A stretch of 64,000 nt of DNA from Chitinophaga barathri (lineage in GTDB: Bacteria > Bacteroidota > Bacteroidia > Chitinophagales > Chitinophagaceae): the NCBI RefSeq assembly GCF_003807585.1, contig NZ_RMBX01000008.1, positions 62,001 to 126,000 of the forward strand, in the 5' to 3' direction. The notes below the pieces were generated by a model. That model did not search any database, was not told the DNA's origin, and worked only from the letters and a program-made list of their open reading frames with translations. Numbering within the stretch: position 1 is the first letter of the stretch; the number at the start of each line of letters is the position of its first letter. Made by a program: the position numbers and the translations under genes. This document shows positions 34,006-43,228 of the stretch, piece by piece.

Positions 34006-34908
34006 CTATACCTTCGCCAGTTCCTTGAACTCTGAAGGGGATTGGCTGGTGTACTTTTTAAAGAAGCGGGAAAAATAATGCGGGTCTTCAAAACCCAGCT
34101 TGTAAGCGATCTCTTTGGCTGTGAGGTCCGTATTGTAGAGATAACGTTGTGCCTCGAGTATTACGCGGTTGCGGATATGCTCCCCCGCCGTGATGCCGGA
34201 CAGTTGTTTGCTGATCTCGTTCAGCAAAACGGGCTTTATATGCAATAATGAGGCGTATTCGGACACGTTCTTCAGCTCCTTATACTTTTGCTCTATCAGC
34301 GTCTTAAAGTTCATAAAAAGGGCACTGTTGTGCTTTGCCTGGTATTCCGGGATCACTGCTACCGGCATGGTCGTATTGCGGGAAGCCACCACGAGGAAAT
34401 ACTGCAGCAGGTTCTGGAAAGCCACCCCGTAATTGGGCGCTTTGTTCTCAATCTCGCGCATCATGCGCTGCACGAGCCAGTCCAGCTCTTTTTCATCGTC
34501 GGATTCGGTCAGGTCGATCACGGAGCTGAAAGCGTCGTTCACAAAGAGCCCTTTGCGCACGCTTGCCATGTCCGACTGGTCGCTGGGGCACATCAGGGAG
34601 TCGTGAAAGGCGATCATATAACCGTCCACTTTCTCGGAGAGTTTCAGCTGGTGCACCTGGCCGGGCGCCAGGAAAAAGAGGGTATTGCGTTTCACGACAT
34701 GGGTGACCATATCGATCGTATGGGTCAGTTCCCCTTTTTTGATCCAGTAAATAGTATAGAAATTATGCCGGTGTGGGGCGTTCTGATGTTCAAAAAAAGC
34801 GCAGCCCAGGTTGCAGAGTGTGGACACGCTGAACTCATACTGCTCATCGGCCACGTGGCCGTATTCTGATAGTGAAACTATCTCTATCTGTTCTTTTTTG
34901 TCCGCCAT
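34006..34908 (-). CDS. AraC family transcriptional regulator
   Basis: DNA-binding regulator. The ATG at 34908 (MADKKEQIEIV, 300 aa) lies 4 bp after the scpA stop; an upstream in-frame ATG at 34938 would overlap scpA. Residues about 30-140 form a cupin-like sensor (APHRHNFYTIYWIKKGELTH). The last 100 residues carry two helix-turn-helix units, the second in ELTAKEIAYKLGFED-like form (TAKEIAYKLGFEDPHYFSRFF). Its own terminator separates it from the pirin gene downstream, a possible target. The effector is unknown. Confidence 0.9.
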   Translation of the reverse strand: MADKKEQIEIVSLSEYGHVADEQYEFSVSTLCNLGCAFFEHQNAPHRHNFYTIYWIKKGELTHTIDMVTHVVKRNTLFFLAPGQVHQLKLSEKVDGYMIAFHDSLMCPSDQSDMASVRKGLFVNDAFSSVIDLTESDDEKELDWLVQRMMREIENKAPNYGVAFQNLLQYFLVVASRNTTMPVAVIPEYQAKHNSALFMNFKTLIEQKYKELKNVSEYASLLHIKPVLLNEISKQLSGITAGEHIRNRVILEAQRYLYNTDLTAKEIAYKLGFEDPHYFSRFFKKYTSQSPSEFKELAKV

Positions 34909-34912
34909 ATGT

Positions 34913-35707
34913 TTAATCTTCAAATACCACGGGAACATCTTCCGGTCTTTCGGAAGGGTCCACGTAGTCGATGATGAAATTATTCCGGCCTTCGCCCACC
35001 ATAATGCTCAGGTATTTCGCCTGTACCAGCTCCAGCATGCCGAGGAACAGGAAGATAGCGTGCACGCGGTCCTTACAGTGATCGAAGATCTTTTCGAAAG
35101 CCATGGTCTTTTCTGAGCGTGCAAGGTCCATCATATACTCCCTGGAGCCTTCCATGGTATAATCGTATTTGTACACGACGTGCTGCGGTTTGTTCGACCG
35201 TTCTTTCACACGCTGCATCACCTTTTCGAAGGTTTTGGTGAGTTTGAAGAGCGTCAGCGTCTGTACTTCGGAGCCTTCGCTGGTAGCTTCCCCTATCTCG
35301 GCCAGTTCCTTCGCGATATTCCCTCTTTTCACCTGCAGCAAACGGTCCGCTTCCTGCTCGGCCAGCTCGGCGGCTGCCTGTTTGAAACGTTTGTATTCCA
35401 GGATCTTGTCCACCAGTTCCTGGCGGGGGTCTATCTCGTTCCCTGCTTCGTCCAGCTCCTTGCGCGGCAACAGCATTTTCGCCTTGATGCGCATAAGGGT
35501 GGAAATGAAGAGGATAAACTCGCTGGCCAGCTCGATGTTCAGGTGCTCCATGTGGTGGATGTAATCGAGGAAGTCCTTGGTGAGGCTGAAGATGGGTATA
35601 TTGTAAATATCCAGCTCGTCCCTTTCGATGAAGAACAGCAGCAGGTCGAAGGGCCCTTCAAACTGGGGGAGCTTTATTTTATATATTTCCGGATCGTTAT
35701 TACTCAT
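34913..35707 (-). CDS. scpA: Segregation and condensation protein A
   Basis: Kleisin subunit that bridges SMC heads in chromosome condensation and segregation. The 264-aa protein begins YKIKLPQFEGPFDLLLFFI, the diagnostic N-terminal kleisin helix, followed by ISTLMRIKAKMLLPR, a central variable region, and a C-terminal winged helix (EKIFDHCKDRVHAIFLFLGMLELV). scpB is not in the window. The AraC-type gene follows by 4 bp, so the two are probably translationally linked. Confidence 0.92.
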   Translation of the reverse strand: MSNNDPEIYKIKLPQFEGPFDLLLFFIERDELDIYNIPIFSLTKDFLDYIHHMEHLNIELASEFILFISTLMRIKAKMLLPRKELDEAGNEIDPRQELVDKILEYKRFKQAAAELAEQEADRLLQVKRGNIAKELAEIGEATSEGSEVQTLTLFKLTKTFEKVMQRVKERSNKPQHVVYKYDYTMEGSREYMMDLARSEKTMAFEKIFDHCKDRVHAIFLFLGMLELVQAKYLSIMVGEGRNNFIIDYVDPSERPEDVPVVFED

Positions 35708-35720
35708 ATTTTAAACAATA

Positions 35721-35748
35721 AAACCTGCCGGCAGAGGCCGACAGGTTT
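35721..35748 (-). terminator. Terminator after the DUF3078 gene
   Basis: Arms AAACCTGCCGG and CCGACAGGTTT-type, one mismatch, 29 bp past the stop at 35777. On the minus strand TTTTATTGTTT follows. Confidence 0.65.
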
Positions 35749-35776
35749 ATCAAAAATAATGAAATTTCGGGGGTAA

Positions 35777-36721
35777 TCAGAATTTAGCCGTCAGCCCGAT
35801 GCCGATGACCTCCTTGATCTGCAACCGTGGCCCCATGACGCCCGTTTCCTTGTTCTCAAACACCCTCACATCGTCGTCATAGATCATATCCAGGCTCACA
35901 TTGGCGGAAAGCCATTTATTGACTTTCATAGCAACGATATTCGTCCAGAAAATGTCAATATTGCCGGGGTTGTGTTTATAGTTGGAAAACAGTTCCAGCT
36001 TGGTTTTGTAGGTCACGTTTTTCATGATCTCCTTGTTCCAGGTAGCGGAAATATAAGCGCCGAACTCGGATTTCACATGTTTGCCGGTATCTACCCCGTA
36101 GGAGCCTTTGGCAGACAGGGTATCGTCCATCACGACCACCCAGCGGCCGGTGAAGGGAGACATGAACAGGGAGAATTCATCGTTCGGTTTGAAGTCTATA
36201 CCGGGAGACAGGATGATGTAAGCCGGCGCGAAGAATTTGGATACAAATTCCCGGGTGGTGTCCGACGGGTATAGGTAACCTTCGGAGAATTGGGTGCGAA
36301 GGTTGAACAGGCCGCTGAGATACCAGTTTTTGCCTATTTCGTAACCATATTTGGAAGTCATGTCTATACGGTCATCGCTCTTACGGGTACCGAGGCTGGT
36401 GGTGTTCACATAGCCGTAGGCGAGATCAACATTGTTATCCCAGTTATGTCGTCCTTTTTTATAATTCGCGAACCCGTTGAAGGTGGCGAGCAGGGAGAGG
36501 GAAAGTTTGTCACCGCCCGCTGCCCAGTTGGTAAGCGATCCCTGGTTGAACATCAGGCCGAAGTTGCCACCTCTTTTCCACAATCTGCCGGTAGTGTCTT
36601 TTTCTGCATTTTTGATTTTTCCGGCGGTCTCCTCGCGGAGTTTTTTCATGCTGTTGTCCTGCGCCTTCAGTGCGAAACCTACGGACAAGCATACCATCAA
36701 AAGCCAGTTGAATTTCTTCAT
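35777..36721 (-). CDS. DUF3078 outer-membrane beta-barrel protein
   Basis: The 314-aa precursor has a signal peptide (MKKFNWLLMVCLSVGFALKAQ) and a short charged linker. Many amphipathic strands follow (LTNWAAGGDKLSLSLLATF, WYLSGLFNLRTQF, FSLFMSPFTGRWVVV) and the protein ends in aromatic Phe (LTAKF), typical of an outer-membrane barrel. The pattern fits DUF3078, a Bacteroidota family of unknown function. It is flanked by mscL upstream and scpA downstream on the same strand, but a terminator lies between it and scpA. Confidence 0.8.
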   Translation of the reverse strand: MKKFNWLLMVCLSVGFALKAQDNSMKKLREETAGKIKNAEKDTTGRLWKRGGNFGLMFNQGSLTNWAAGGDKLSLSLLATFNGFANYKKGRHNWDNNVDLAYGYVNTTSLGTRKSDDRIDMTSKYGYEIGKNWYLSGLFNLRTQFSEGYLYPSDTTREFVSKFFAPAYIILSPGIDFKPNDEFSLFMSPFTGRWVVVMDDTLSAKGSYGVDTGKHVKSEFGAYISATWNKEIMKNVTYKTKLELFSNYKHNPGNIDIFWTNIVAMKVNKWLSANVSLDMIYDDDVRVFENKETGVMGPRLQIKEVIGIGLTAKF

Positions 36722-36800
36722 GATACGTTCGGTTATACAGTTGAAATAGTGAACGGTTGACCGTTTGAGCAGCCAACCGTCATATGAATAAAGCGATGTA

Positions 36801-37178
36801 TTATTTCTGTTTGAGCTCGTCGCGGATTTCCATGAGCAGTTTTTCCTGCGTAGTGAGCACGGGTTCTGCGGGTGCTGCGGGTTCTTCTTTTTTCATCCTG
36901 TTAATGGCTTTCACCACCAGGAAAATGGCAAAGGCAACAATGATAAACTCTACAACCGACTGGATGAACAGCCCGTATTTTATTTCAGCATCTCCTACTT
37001 TTACCAGCAGTCCTTTAAAATCCACTTTACCGATCAGGATGCCTACAATCGGCATAATGATCGCTTCCACGAGCGAATTCACGATCTTCCCGAAAGCGGC
37101 ACCGATCACGATACCCACCGCCAGGTCGATCACATTCCCCTTCATGGCAAAGGCTTTAAATTCACTGAAAAAAGACAT
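36801..37178 (-). CDS. mscL: Large-conductance mechanosensitive channel
   Basis: Homopentameric inner-membrane valve opened by membrane tension during osmotic downshock. The 125-aa protein has the MscL order: N-terminal amphipathic helix (MSFFSEFKAFAMKGN), first helix (DLAVGIVIGAAFGKIVNSL), periplasmic loop, second helix (VVEFIIVAFAIFLVVKAI) and a charged C-terminal bundle (LLMEIRDELKQK). It is transcribed alone, 80 bp upstream of the DUF3078 gene and 56 bp downstream of ppk2. Confidence 0.95.
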   Translation of the reverse strand: MSFFSEFKAFAMKGNVIDLAVGIVIGAAFGKIVNSLVEAIIMPIVGILIGKVDFKGLLVKVGDAEIKYGLFIQSVVEFIIVAFAIFLVVKAINRMKKEEPAAPAEPVLTTQEKLLMEIRDELKQK

Positions 37179-37233
37179 ACGCTAAGGTTTTAAGGTTAAG
37201 AAATGGTGGTATAACACCTGCAAGATTAATAAT

Positions 37234-38007
37234 TTATGCTTTTGTAACCGCATTATTTTTTGGTTTCGGCAGTTTCGGGAACTTCATTTTCAGTGATTTC
37301 AGTGTATCCCTCACCGTTTGCGCGATCAGGAATTCCTTGTACCAGTTGTGATCGCTTGGCACGATGGTCCAGGGCACTTTATTGCAATTCCTGAATACAT
37401 CCTCATACATCTTCTGATAGGTCTTGAACAGTTTGGCTTCGGTAAAATCCTTTTCATTGTATTTCCACATCTTTCGCGGGTCCTGCGTGCGTTCTTCGAG
37501 GCGGGCCTGTTGCGCGCCGGCGGATACATGCAGGTAAAACTTCAGGATGTGCGTATTGTTGTGCTCTTGCAGTAGTTGTTCAAAGCCGTTAATCGCCGCG
37601 AAACGTTTCTTCGCCATGTCATCGTCTATCCATTTATGCACGCGCTGCACGAGTACGTCTTCGTAATGCGAACGGTTGAAGACCTGTATCATGCCTTTGG
37701 CGGGCGCATGCTGGTGGATCCTCCACAGGAAATCATGGTCCATTTCCAGCGTGGTGGGAGCTTTGAACGGCTGTACCATTACACCCATCGGGTTCATGGT
37801 GCCAAACACGTCCCTGATCACGCCATCTTTTCCACTGGCATCCATTCCCTGTAATACAACCAATAAACTGTGTTTATGTTCAGCATACAGCAGATTTTGG
37901 AGGTCATCCAGCTCGTCCAGTATCTCTTTAAGGGCTTCTTTGGTCTTTTCCTTATCGGCTTTTTTAGGTGCGGTGGTCGAAATTTCAGAGAGTTTGATCT
38001 GAGGCAT
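37234..38007 (-). CDS. Polyphosphate kinase 2 family protein
   Basis: Nucleotide kinase using inorganic polyphosphate as phosphate donor. The ATG at 38007 gives 257 aa; the frame is open to a TTG at 38034, which is less likely. Seen: the Walker A loop LQGMDASGKDGVIR, the motif FNRSHYEDVLVQRVH with the lid residues, and KDFTEAKLFKTYQKMYEDV. It is a single PPK2 domain. Which nucleotide it prefers (AMP, ADP or GDP) is not readable with confidence. It is divergent from the EamA gene by 64 bp. Confidence 0.9.
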   Translation of the reverse strand: MPQIKLSEISTTAPKKADKEKTKEALKEILDELDDLQNLLYAEHKHSLLVVLQGMDASGKDGVIRDVFGTMNPMGVMVQPFKAPTTLEMDHDFLWRIHQHAPAKGMIQVFNRSHYEDVLVQRVHKWIDDDMAKKRFAAINGFEQLLQEHNNTHILKFYLHVSAGAQQARLEERTQDPRKMWKYNEKDFTEAKLFKTYQKMYEDVFRNCNKVPWTIVPSDHNWYKEFLIAQTVRDTLKSLKMKFPKLPKPKNNAVTKA

Positions 38008-38071
38008 AAGCGAGTGTTTTTTAAATTTAAACAAATTGCCGGATGTACGGAATCGGTATCTTTACGGTCCT

Positions 38072-38938
38072 ATGAACCAACGCTTGCTTAACTGGGGGAT
38101 CTTCCTGCTGCTGTCGCTTACCTGGGGCAGCTCTTTTATTTTAATGAAGCTGGGACTGGAATCGTTCAGCCCGTACCAGGTGGCCAGTATCCGGCTCATA
38201 TCGGCAGGTCTGGCGTTGCTGCCTGTATTTTTCAGCTACATCGGCAAAACGCCGCTCAAAAAGATCCCGGTTATTATCCTCTCCGGTTTATTAGGTAACG
38301 GAATTCCGGCTTATTTGTTCTGTATTGCCGAAACGCGGATAGACAGTTCGCTGGCGGGTATGCTCAATTCTTTCACCCCGGTGTTCGCGCTGATCTTTAC
38401 GGTATCTCTTTTTCACGCACCGGTGGCCAAAAGGCAGCTAACGGGGCTGGCTATCGGTTTTGTGGGGGTCATCTGCCTGTTCCTGGCAAAAGGGATCGGT
38501 ACGAATGCTTACTGGTATTACGGGTTCTTTGTGATATTGGCCACGGCCTGTTACGGGCTTAATATTGCGCTGGTACATCATTACCTCAAGGAGTTCGCTT
38601 CATTGCAACTGGTTTCTATCTCTTTGTTTTTTATGGCGCTTTTTGCCTTGCCTATATTGCTTTTCAGCGATTTCTTCACGGTGTTCGGCCAGGCGGAGGG
38701 TGCGTATACCAGTCTTGCGGCAAGCGTTACGCTGGGGCTGATGGGCACGGGTGTGGCGTCTATCCTGTTTTACCAGCTGATCCGTTCCGCGGGGGCCATC
38801 TTTGCGTCTATGGTCACCTATGGCCTGCCCGTGGTGGCTATTGGCTGGGGGGTGCTGGCGGGGGAAGATATCAATCCGCTGCAGGTGATCTGCCTCGCGG
38901 TGATCATGGGAGGTGTGTACCTTGTAAACCGTAAATAA
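38072..38938 (+). CDS. EamA-family (DMT) transporter
   Basis: Inner-membrane protein of 288 aa with ten hydrophobic segments arranged as two EamA repeats. The first begins LLNWGIFLLLSLTWGSSFIL and the second YYGFFVILATACYGLNIAL. The ATG at 38072 is used; the upstream TTG frame adds 12 residues of poor quality. Such proteins export metabolites or amino acids, but this substrate is unknown. It is followed by a convergent hairpin shared with frr. Confidence 0.88.
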   Translation: MNQRLLNWGIFLLLSLTWGSSFILMKLGLESFSPYQVASIRLISAGLALLPVFFSYIGKTPLKKIPVIILSGLLGNGIPAYLFCIAETRIDSSLAGMLNSFTPVFALIFTVSLFHAPVAKRQLTGLAIGFVGVICLFLAKGIGTNAYWYYGFFVILATACYGLNIALVHHYLKEFASLQLVSISLFFMALFALPILLFSDFFTVFGQAEGAYTSLAASVTLGLMGTGVASILFYQLIRSAGAIFASMVTYGLPVVAIGWGVLAGEDINPLQVICLAVIMGGVYLVNRK

Positions 38939-38969
38939 GGAAGAGACGGGCGTACGGCCCGTCTCTTCC
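38939..38969. terminator. Bidirectional hairpin between EamA and frr genes
   Basis: Perfect 13-bp arms GGAAGAGACGGGC and GCCCGTCTCTTCC with a 5-base loop, starting at the end of the EamA gene and 24 bp past frr. The T tract is weak on both sides. Confidence 0.65.
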
Positions 38970-38992
38970 GGATATTTCCAGACCCTGGCTTT

Positions 38993-39556
38993 TTAGATAG
39001 CCATGATCTCTTTGTCTTTTGCTGCGCAATGTTTGTCTATCCCGACGATGTTTTTGTCCGTCAGCACCTGTACGTCTGCTTCTGCATCTTTGGCGGTATC
39101 TTCGCTTAATCCGTCTTTCTGTAATTTTTTGATGGCCTCAATAGCATCGCGGCGGATGTTGCGGATGGCCACTTTCGCGTGTTCTCCTTCACCATTCACT
39201 CTTTTCACCAGTTCTTTGCGGCGTTCTTCTGTAAGCGGGGGCAGGAATAAGCGGATGATGATACCATCGTTCTGCGGGTTCAGCCCGATGTTCGATGCAA
39301 TAATGGCTCTTTCGATCGGCTGAAGCATGTTTTTTTCCCAGGGCTGTATGGTGAGGGTACGGGCATCCGCCACGCTCACGTTGGCCACCTGGTTCAGCGC
39401 GGTGGGGGAACCATAATAGTCTACGAAAATGCCGTCCAGGATCTGGACATTGGCTTTACCGGCGCGTATCTTGGTCAGCTCGGTTTCCAGGTGCGAAATA
39501 GCCTTTTGCATGGAATCGTTAGCGTCATCCAGGATTAAATTAAGTTCGTCTTGCAT
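38993..39556 (-). CDS. frr: Ribosome recycling factor
   Basis: Releases ribosomes from mRNA after termination, with EF-G. The 187-aa protein matches the family length. It has the conserved start MQKAISHLETELTKIRAGKA, the strand DYYGSPTALNQVANVSV, TLTIQPWEKNMLQPIERAI, and the helix IRLFLPPLTEERRKELVK. It has no pyrH neighbour in this window. The ATG at 39556 is preceded by no clear Shine-Dalgarno sequence. Confidence 0.96.
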   Translation of the reverse strand: MQDELNLILDDANDSMQKAISHLETELTKIRAGKANVQILDGIFVDYYGSPTALNQVANVSVADARTLTIQPWEKNMLQPIERAIIASNIGLNPQNDGIIIRLFLPPLTEERRKELVKRVNGEGEHAKVAIRNIRRDAIEAIKKLQKDGLSEDTAKDAEADVQVLTDKNIVGIDKHCAAKDKEIMAI

Positions 39557-39648
39557 AAGAAATAATACTTAAAGTGCTTGCAAACCTACATGAAATCTTT
39601 TAATCATCAAAGGATGAGCGTAGTTGGAATAGCCGGTACGGGTGCGGT

Positions 39649-40794
39649 TTATTTGTCCTGCAGTACAGATTCGGTGTTGACGCGCAGGATCTTAGGCTTC
39701 GTGATACTCGGCCTGTTGTCAAGTGCTTCGGTGGCAGGCACCATAACGGGCTTGGGCATTTCTTTCCGTTTTTTCAGGTAAAACAGAACGGTAGTGGCTC
39801 CAAACGCCAGGCCGCCGGTGAGCAGCAGCAGGTTGGTAGTACCTATGTCCCGGAGGCTGCACGCCATCACAATAAAGCCGATATTTGACAATACAGCGAT
39901 GAGGGTAGCCTGTCCGTGGCTGAGGCCCAGCGCCAGCATGTAGTGATGAATGTGGTGGCGGTCCGCTGTAAAGGGAGAGCGCCCGCGGCTCATCCTGATG
40001 GCAAACACCCTGAGCGTATCGAACAGGGGAATGATAAGGATGGCGAAAGCGATAGCCGGCACAGACTGAAGCGGTAAGGTCCCGGCGGGATTGCCGGCCA
40101 CTTCAATAAATTTTACGATCATGGTGGCGTTTACCAATCCTACGAGCAGTGAGCCGGTGTCGCCCATGAATATCTTTGCGGGAGTAATGTTATAGATCAG
40201 GAAAGCCGCCAGGCCGGCAGCCAGTGAAAAGCCCATTACAGCGTAGAGGACTTCATTCACATACAAAAAGTAAGCGCCCAGCACGGCGGAAACCAGGAGG
40301 CCGACGCTACCCGCCAGCCCATCTATACCGTCAATCAGATTGAATGCGTTTACCACTACGATGAAAGTGAAGTAGGTCAGCAGCAGGCTGAAATGGTAAG
40401 GCAGCTCCCCGATGCCGAATGCACCGTACATGTTCTGTATCTGCAGGTTGCCCAGGTAGATGATGGTGAAAGCTGCCACCAGCTGGCCTACCAATTTTTT
40501 AACGGGAGAAAGGCCAACGATATCATCTTTCATACCAACGATGAAAATGATGAAAAATGCCGCCAGAAGATATTGCAATGGAAACGCTTGCTGCGCGGGG
40601 GCACAAACTGCGGTGGCCAGCACAAAACCAGCAAAGAATCCTAGACCACCTAAAGTGGGGATCCGTATTTTATGCGATTTGCGCTCATCTGGTTCGTCAT
40701 AAAGATGTTTCAACTCTGCCACCCTGATCAGCACCGGGATAGCAAAATAGGTTATAACGAAACTCAGGACAGTCGCGATAATTACATTCTCCAT
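39649..40794 (-). CDS. Polyprenyl-phosphate N-acetylhexosamine-1-phosphate transferase (WecA/TagO-like)
   Basis: Integral membrane enzyme of 381 aa that transfers a sugar-1-phosphate, commonly GlcNAc-1-phosphate, from UDP-sugar to undecaprenyl phosphate, starting envelope glycan synthesis. MraY/WecA-family motifs are in order: PTLGGLGFF, the Asp pair VGMKDDIVG, VNAFNLIDGIDGLAG, FMGDTGSLLVG, and the cytosolic His loop DRHHIHH. About ten transmembrane helices are present. A C-terminal tail of about 40 residues is basic. No other glycan genes flank it. Confidence 0.93.
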   Translation of the reverse strand: MENVIIATVLSFVITYFAIPVLIRVAELKHLYDEPDERKSHKIRIPTLGGLGFFAGFVLATAVCAPAQQAFPLQYLLAAFFIIFIVGMKDDIVGLSPVKKLVGQLVAAFTIIYLGNLQIQNMYGAFGIGELPYHFSLLLTYFTFIVVVNAFNLIDGIDGLAGSVGLLVSAVLGAYFLYVNEVLYAVMGFSLAAGLAAFLIYNITPAKIFMGDTGSLLVGLVNATMIVKFIEVAGNPAGTLPLQSVPAIAFAILIIPLFDTLRVFAIRMSRGRSPFTADRHHIHHYMLALGLSHGQATLIAVLSNIGFIVMACSLRDIGTTNLLLLTGGLAFGATTVLFYLKKRKEMPKPVMVPATEALDNRPSITKPKILRVNTESVLQDK

Positions 40795-40921
40795 ACGGGG
40801 GGTTGTGGTGCAAAGATATTAATTTCAGCGAAATGCGTATCAAAAAATTTTAAAACTCAAGGAATTATACCATCCCCGGAAAAAAACACTCAATACGCTG
40901 AGAATCTGGGTAATTTCTTAT

Positions 40922-40929
40922 TACTTTTG
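40922..40929 (+). promoter_or_regulatory. -7 promoter element (TACTTTTG)
   Basis: Exact TAnnTTTG match 23 bp before the transketolase start. A convincing -33 element was not seen. Confidence 0.45.
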
Positions 40930-40952
40930 CGGCTCATAAAACGCCAATTATC

Positions 40953-41789
40953 ATGCCAGAACTGAAAGATATCGCCACGCAGATCAGGCGGGACATTGTA
41001 CGGATGGTACATGCCGTACAAAGCGGGCACCCCGGTGGTTCCCTGGGCTGTACGGAATTCTTTACCGCCTTGTATTTCAAGGTGATGGAGCACACACCCG
41101 TACCCTTCGATATGGATGGTAAGGACCAGGATCTGTTTTTCCTGTCAAACGGACACATTTCCCCCGTGTTCTACAGCGCCCTGGCCAGGTCCGGTTATTT
41201 CCCGATATCTGAACTGGCTACATTCCGTAAAATTGACTCCCGCCTGCAAGGCCACCCCACCACCCATGAGCACCTACCCGGTATAAGGGTAGCAAGCGGC
41301 TCCCTGGGCCAGGGTATGAGCGTTGCTCTCGGCGCTGCCCTCAGCAAAAAGCTGAATAAAGATTCCAAGATCGTCTACTCACTCCATGGCGACGGCGAGT
41401 TGCAGGAAGGCCAGAACTGGGAAGCCATCATGTTTGCCGCGCATCACAAAGTGGATAACCTCATCTCCACCGTTGACTACAACGGCCAGCAGATCGACGG
41501 CCCCACGGACAAAGTGATGAGCCTTGGCGACCTGGATGCCAAGTTCTTTTCCTTCGGCTGGAAAGTGCTCCAGATGAATGGTAACGATATGGATGATGTA
41601 CTTGCCACCCTGGCAAAAGCAAAAAGCCTGACCGGCAAAGGCCAGCCCATCGTTATTCTCATGAAAACAGCCATGGGTAAAGGCGTGGACTTCATGGAAG
41701 GTTCCCACGAATGGCACGGCATCGCCCCCAACGACGAACAGCTGGCCAAAGCGCTGGCACAGTTGCCGGAAACGCTGGGCGATTATTGA
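40953..41789 (+). CDS. Transketolase, N-terminal subunit only
   Basis: Thiamine-diphosphate-binding half of a split transketolase (278 aa). Seen: QSGHPGGSLGCTEFFTALY, HGDGELQEGQNWEAIMF (the ThDP GDG...N motif) and KTAMGKGVDFMEGSHEWHG. In Bacteroidota the second half, which supplies the catalytic glutamate and sugar site, is usually encoded next to it. Here the gene is followed at once by a strong terminator and an opposing gene, so the partner is not in this window. It acts in the non-oxidative pentose phosphate pathway. Confidence 0.92.
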   Translation: MPELKDIATQIRRDIVRMVHAVQSGHPGGSLGCTEFFTALYFKVMEHTPVPFDMDGKDQDLFFLSNGHISPVFYSALARSGYFPISELATFRKIDSRLQGHPTTHEHLPGIRVASGSLGQGMSVALGAALSKKLNKDSKIVYSLHGDGELQEGQNWEAIMFAAHHKVDNLISTVDYNGQQIDGPTDKVMSLGDLDAKFFSFGWKVLQMNGNDMDDVLATLAKAKSLTGKGQPIVILMKTAMGKGVDFMEGSHEWHGIAPNDEQLAKALAQLPETLGDY

Positions 41790-41816
41790 TCCGCATTTAT
41801 TCGTATTAAAATACAG

Positions 41817-41843
41817 AGCGTGCCCGTGAGGCACGCTTTTTTT
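41817..41843 (+). terminator. Strong terminator after the transketolase half
   Basis: Perfect 8-bp arms AGCGTGCC and GGCACGCT, 5-base loop, followed by seven T residues. It begins 27 bp past the stop. Confidence 0.85.
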
Positions 41844-41998
41844 ATGCATACCGTTGAAAAAGCGGTCCCTTTTTTAATGGCTGCGCCCGCTGCGCAGTGA
41901 CGATGGGCACTTTCAGGGTATCTGCCGTGCCAGGTTATATGAAAAAGAACTGCGAAGGCCTTTGCGTTCCGCAATATTCTGCAGGGATGGATGGGCTG

Positions 41999-43228
41999 TC
42001 AGGTAGCCTTGAGCGTGATCTCTTGCCTGGCGGCCCTTTGGGCGGGGTACCAGCTGGCCAGTATACCGATCACAAGGATGGTTACGCTTACCAGGATGAA
42101 GTCTTCATAATGCATTTCCACCGGGAAAGCATCTATCAGGAAAGAGCCGCCCCCGAGCTTGATGAGCCCGAAATGCTGCTGCAATAAACAGATGGTAATG
42201 GCGAGGCTGAACCCGATGACGCTGCCCGCGCCCGCAATGATGAGGCCTTCCGTGAGGAATATCCGCTGGATCAGGCTGTTCCTCCCTCCCATGGCTTTGA
42301 GGATGGTAATATCTTTTTGTTTTTCGATCACCAGCATAGACAGGGAGCCGATCATATTAAACGCCGCGATCACCAGTATAAAACTGAGGAATACGTATAC
42401 CACCCACTTCTCCGTCTGCATCACGTTGTAAATGGTTGCGTTCTGCTCCACGCGGGTTTGCACTTTTACATTTTCGCCCAGCAGCTCCTGCAATGCGCGT
42501 TTGGTCTTTTTCTCCGAAAAGCCCGGCAGCAGGGATATTTCAAGGGAGGTCACTTCTCCGGGCTGCATATCCAGCAGGTTACGGAGGAAGCTGATATCCA
42601 CCAGCACATATTTGCTGTCGAATTCCTGCTGAATGGCGAAAGTGCCGGCAGGATAGATGGTGCCTGAATTGACGGCCTGCTCAGGCAGACCGGCGCTGAA
42701 ACCGGCTTCGTCCCTTTTGGGCATATAAACGTTCACGGGTACACTGCTATGCTCCACATCCACACCCAGCGCGCTTTCTATACCCAGGCCCACTACCGCC
42801 TGGTAGCCCTGCTCATGCGAAATATCATACGCGCCGCGGATGACCTTATCCTGCACACCGGCCACATGCGAAAAAGCGCTGTCCACTCCTTTTAATACCG
42901 CGATCGTTTGTTCGTTCCCGTTGCGCAGCACCGCTTTTTCCTCGATGCTCGCGGAAAGGTTTGCCACGCCGCGGGTCTGGCTCACAGCTTTTAACTGTTC
43001 AGGTGTAAAAAGGATGGTTTTGCCTGTAACGGGCACAACTTTTAAAGTGGGGTAAAAAGAAGAATACAGCGATTTCACCAGGCCGGTAAAACCATTGAAT
43101 ACGCTCAGCACCGTGATGAGAGCGGCGGTACCTACGGCAATAGCACCAACGCTTACCCACGCAATGATATTGATAGCACTGGTGGATTTACGGGCGCGGA
43201 AGTAACGAAGTGCGAATTGCCAGATCAT
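41999..43228 (-). CDS. FtsX-like ABC permease (LolC/LolE type)
   Basis: Inner-membrane permease of 409 aa. It has an N-terminal helix (SAINIIAWVSVGAIAVGTAALITV), a large periplasmic MacB-like domain and three C-terminal helices beginning WVVYVFLSFILVIAAFNMIG. The layout and the RYFRARK start match lipoprotein-releasing permeases, which extract outer-membrane lipoproteins with an ATPase (LolD) and LolA. Neither partner is adjacent. It starts one base after the rbfA stop, so the two are translationally coupled. Confidence 0.88.
   Translation of the reverse strand: MIWQFALRYFRARKSTSAINIIAWVSVGAIAVGTAALITVLSVFNGFTGLVKSLYSSFYPTLKVVPVTGKTILFTPEQLKAVSQTRGVANLSASIEEKAVLRNGNEQTIAVLKGVDSAFSHVAGVQDKVIRGAYDISHEQGYQAVVGLGIESALGVDVEHSSVPVNVYMPKRDEAGFSAGLPEQAVNSGTIYPAGTFAIQQEFDSKYVLVDISFLRNLLDMQPGEVTSLEISLLPGFSEKKTKRALQELLGENVKVQTRVEQNATIYNVMQTEKWVVYVFLSFILVIAAFNMIGSLSMLVIEKQKDITILKAMGGRNSLIQRIFLTEGLIIAGAGSVIGFSLAITICLLQQHFGLIKLGGGSFLIDAFPVEMHYEDFILVSVTILVIGILASWYPAQRAARQEITLKAT

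Noticed and set aside
41870..41915. Possible degenerate copy of the palindromic element (GCTGCGCAGTGACGATGG)
   Set aside because: Only about a dozen bases resemble the element end, with no matching second arm.
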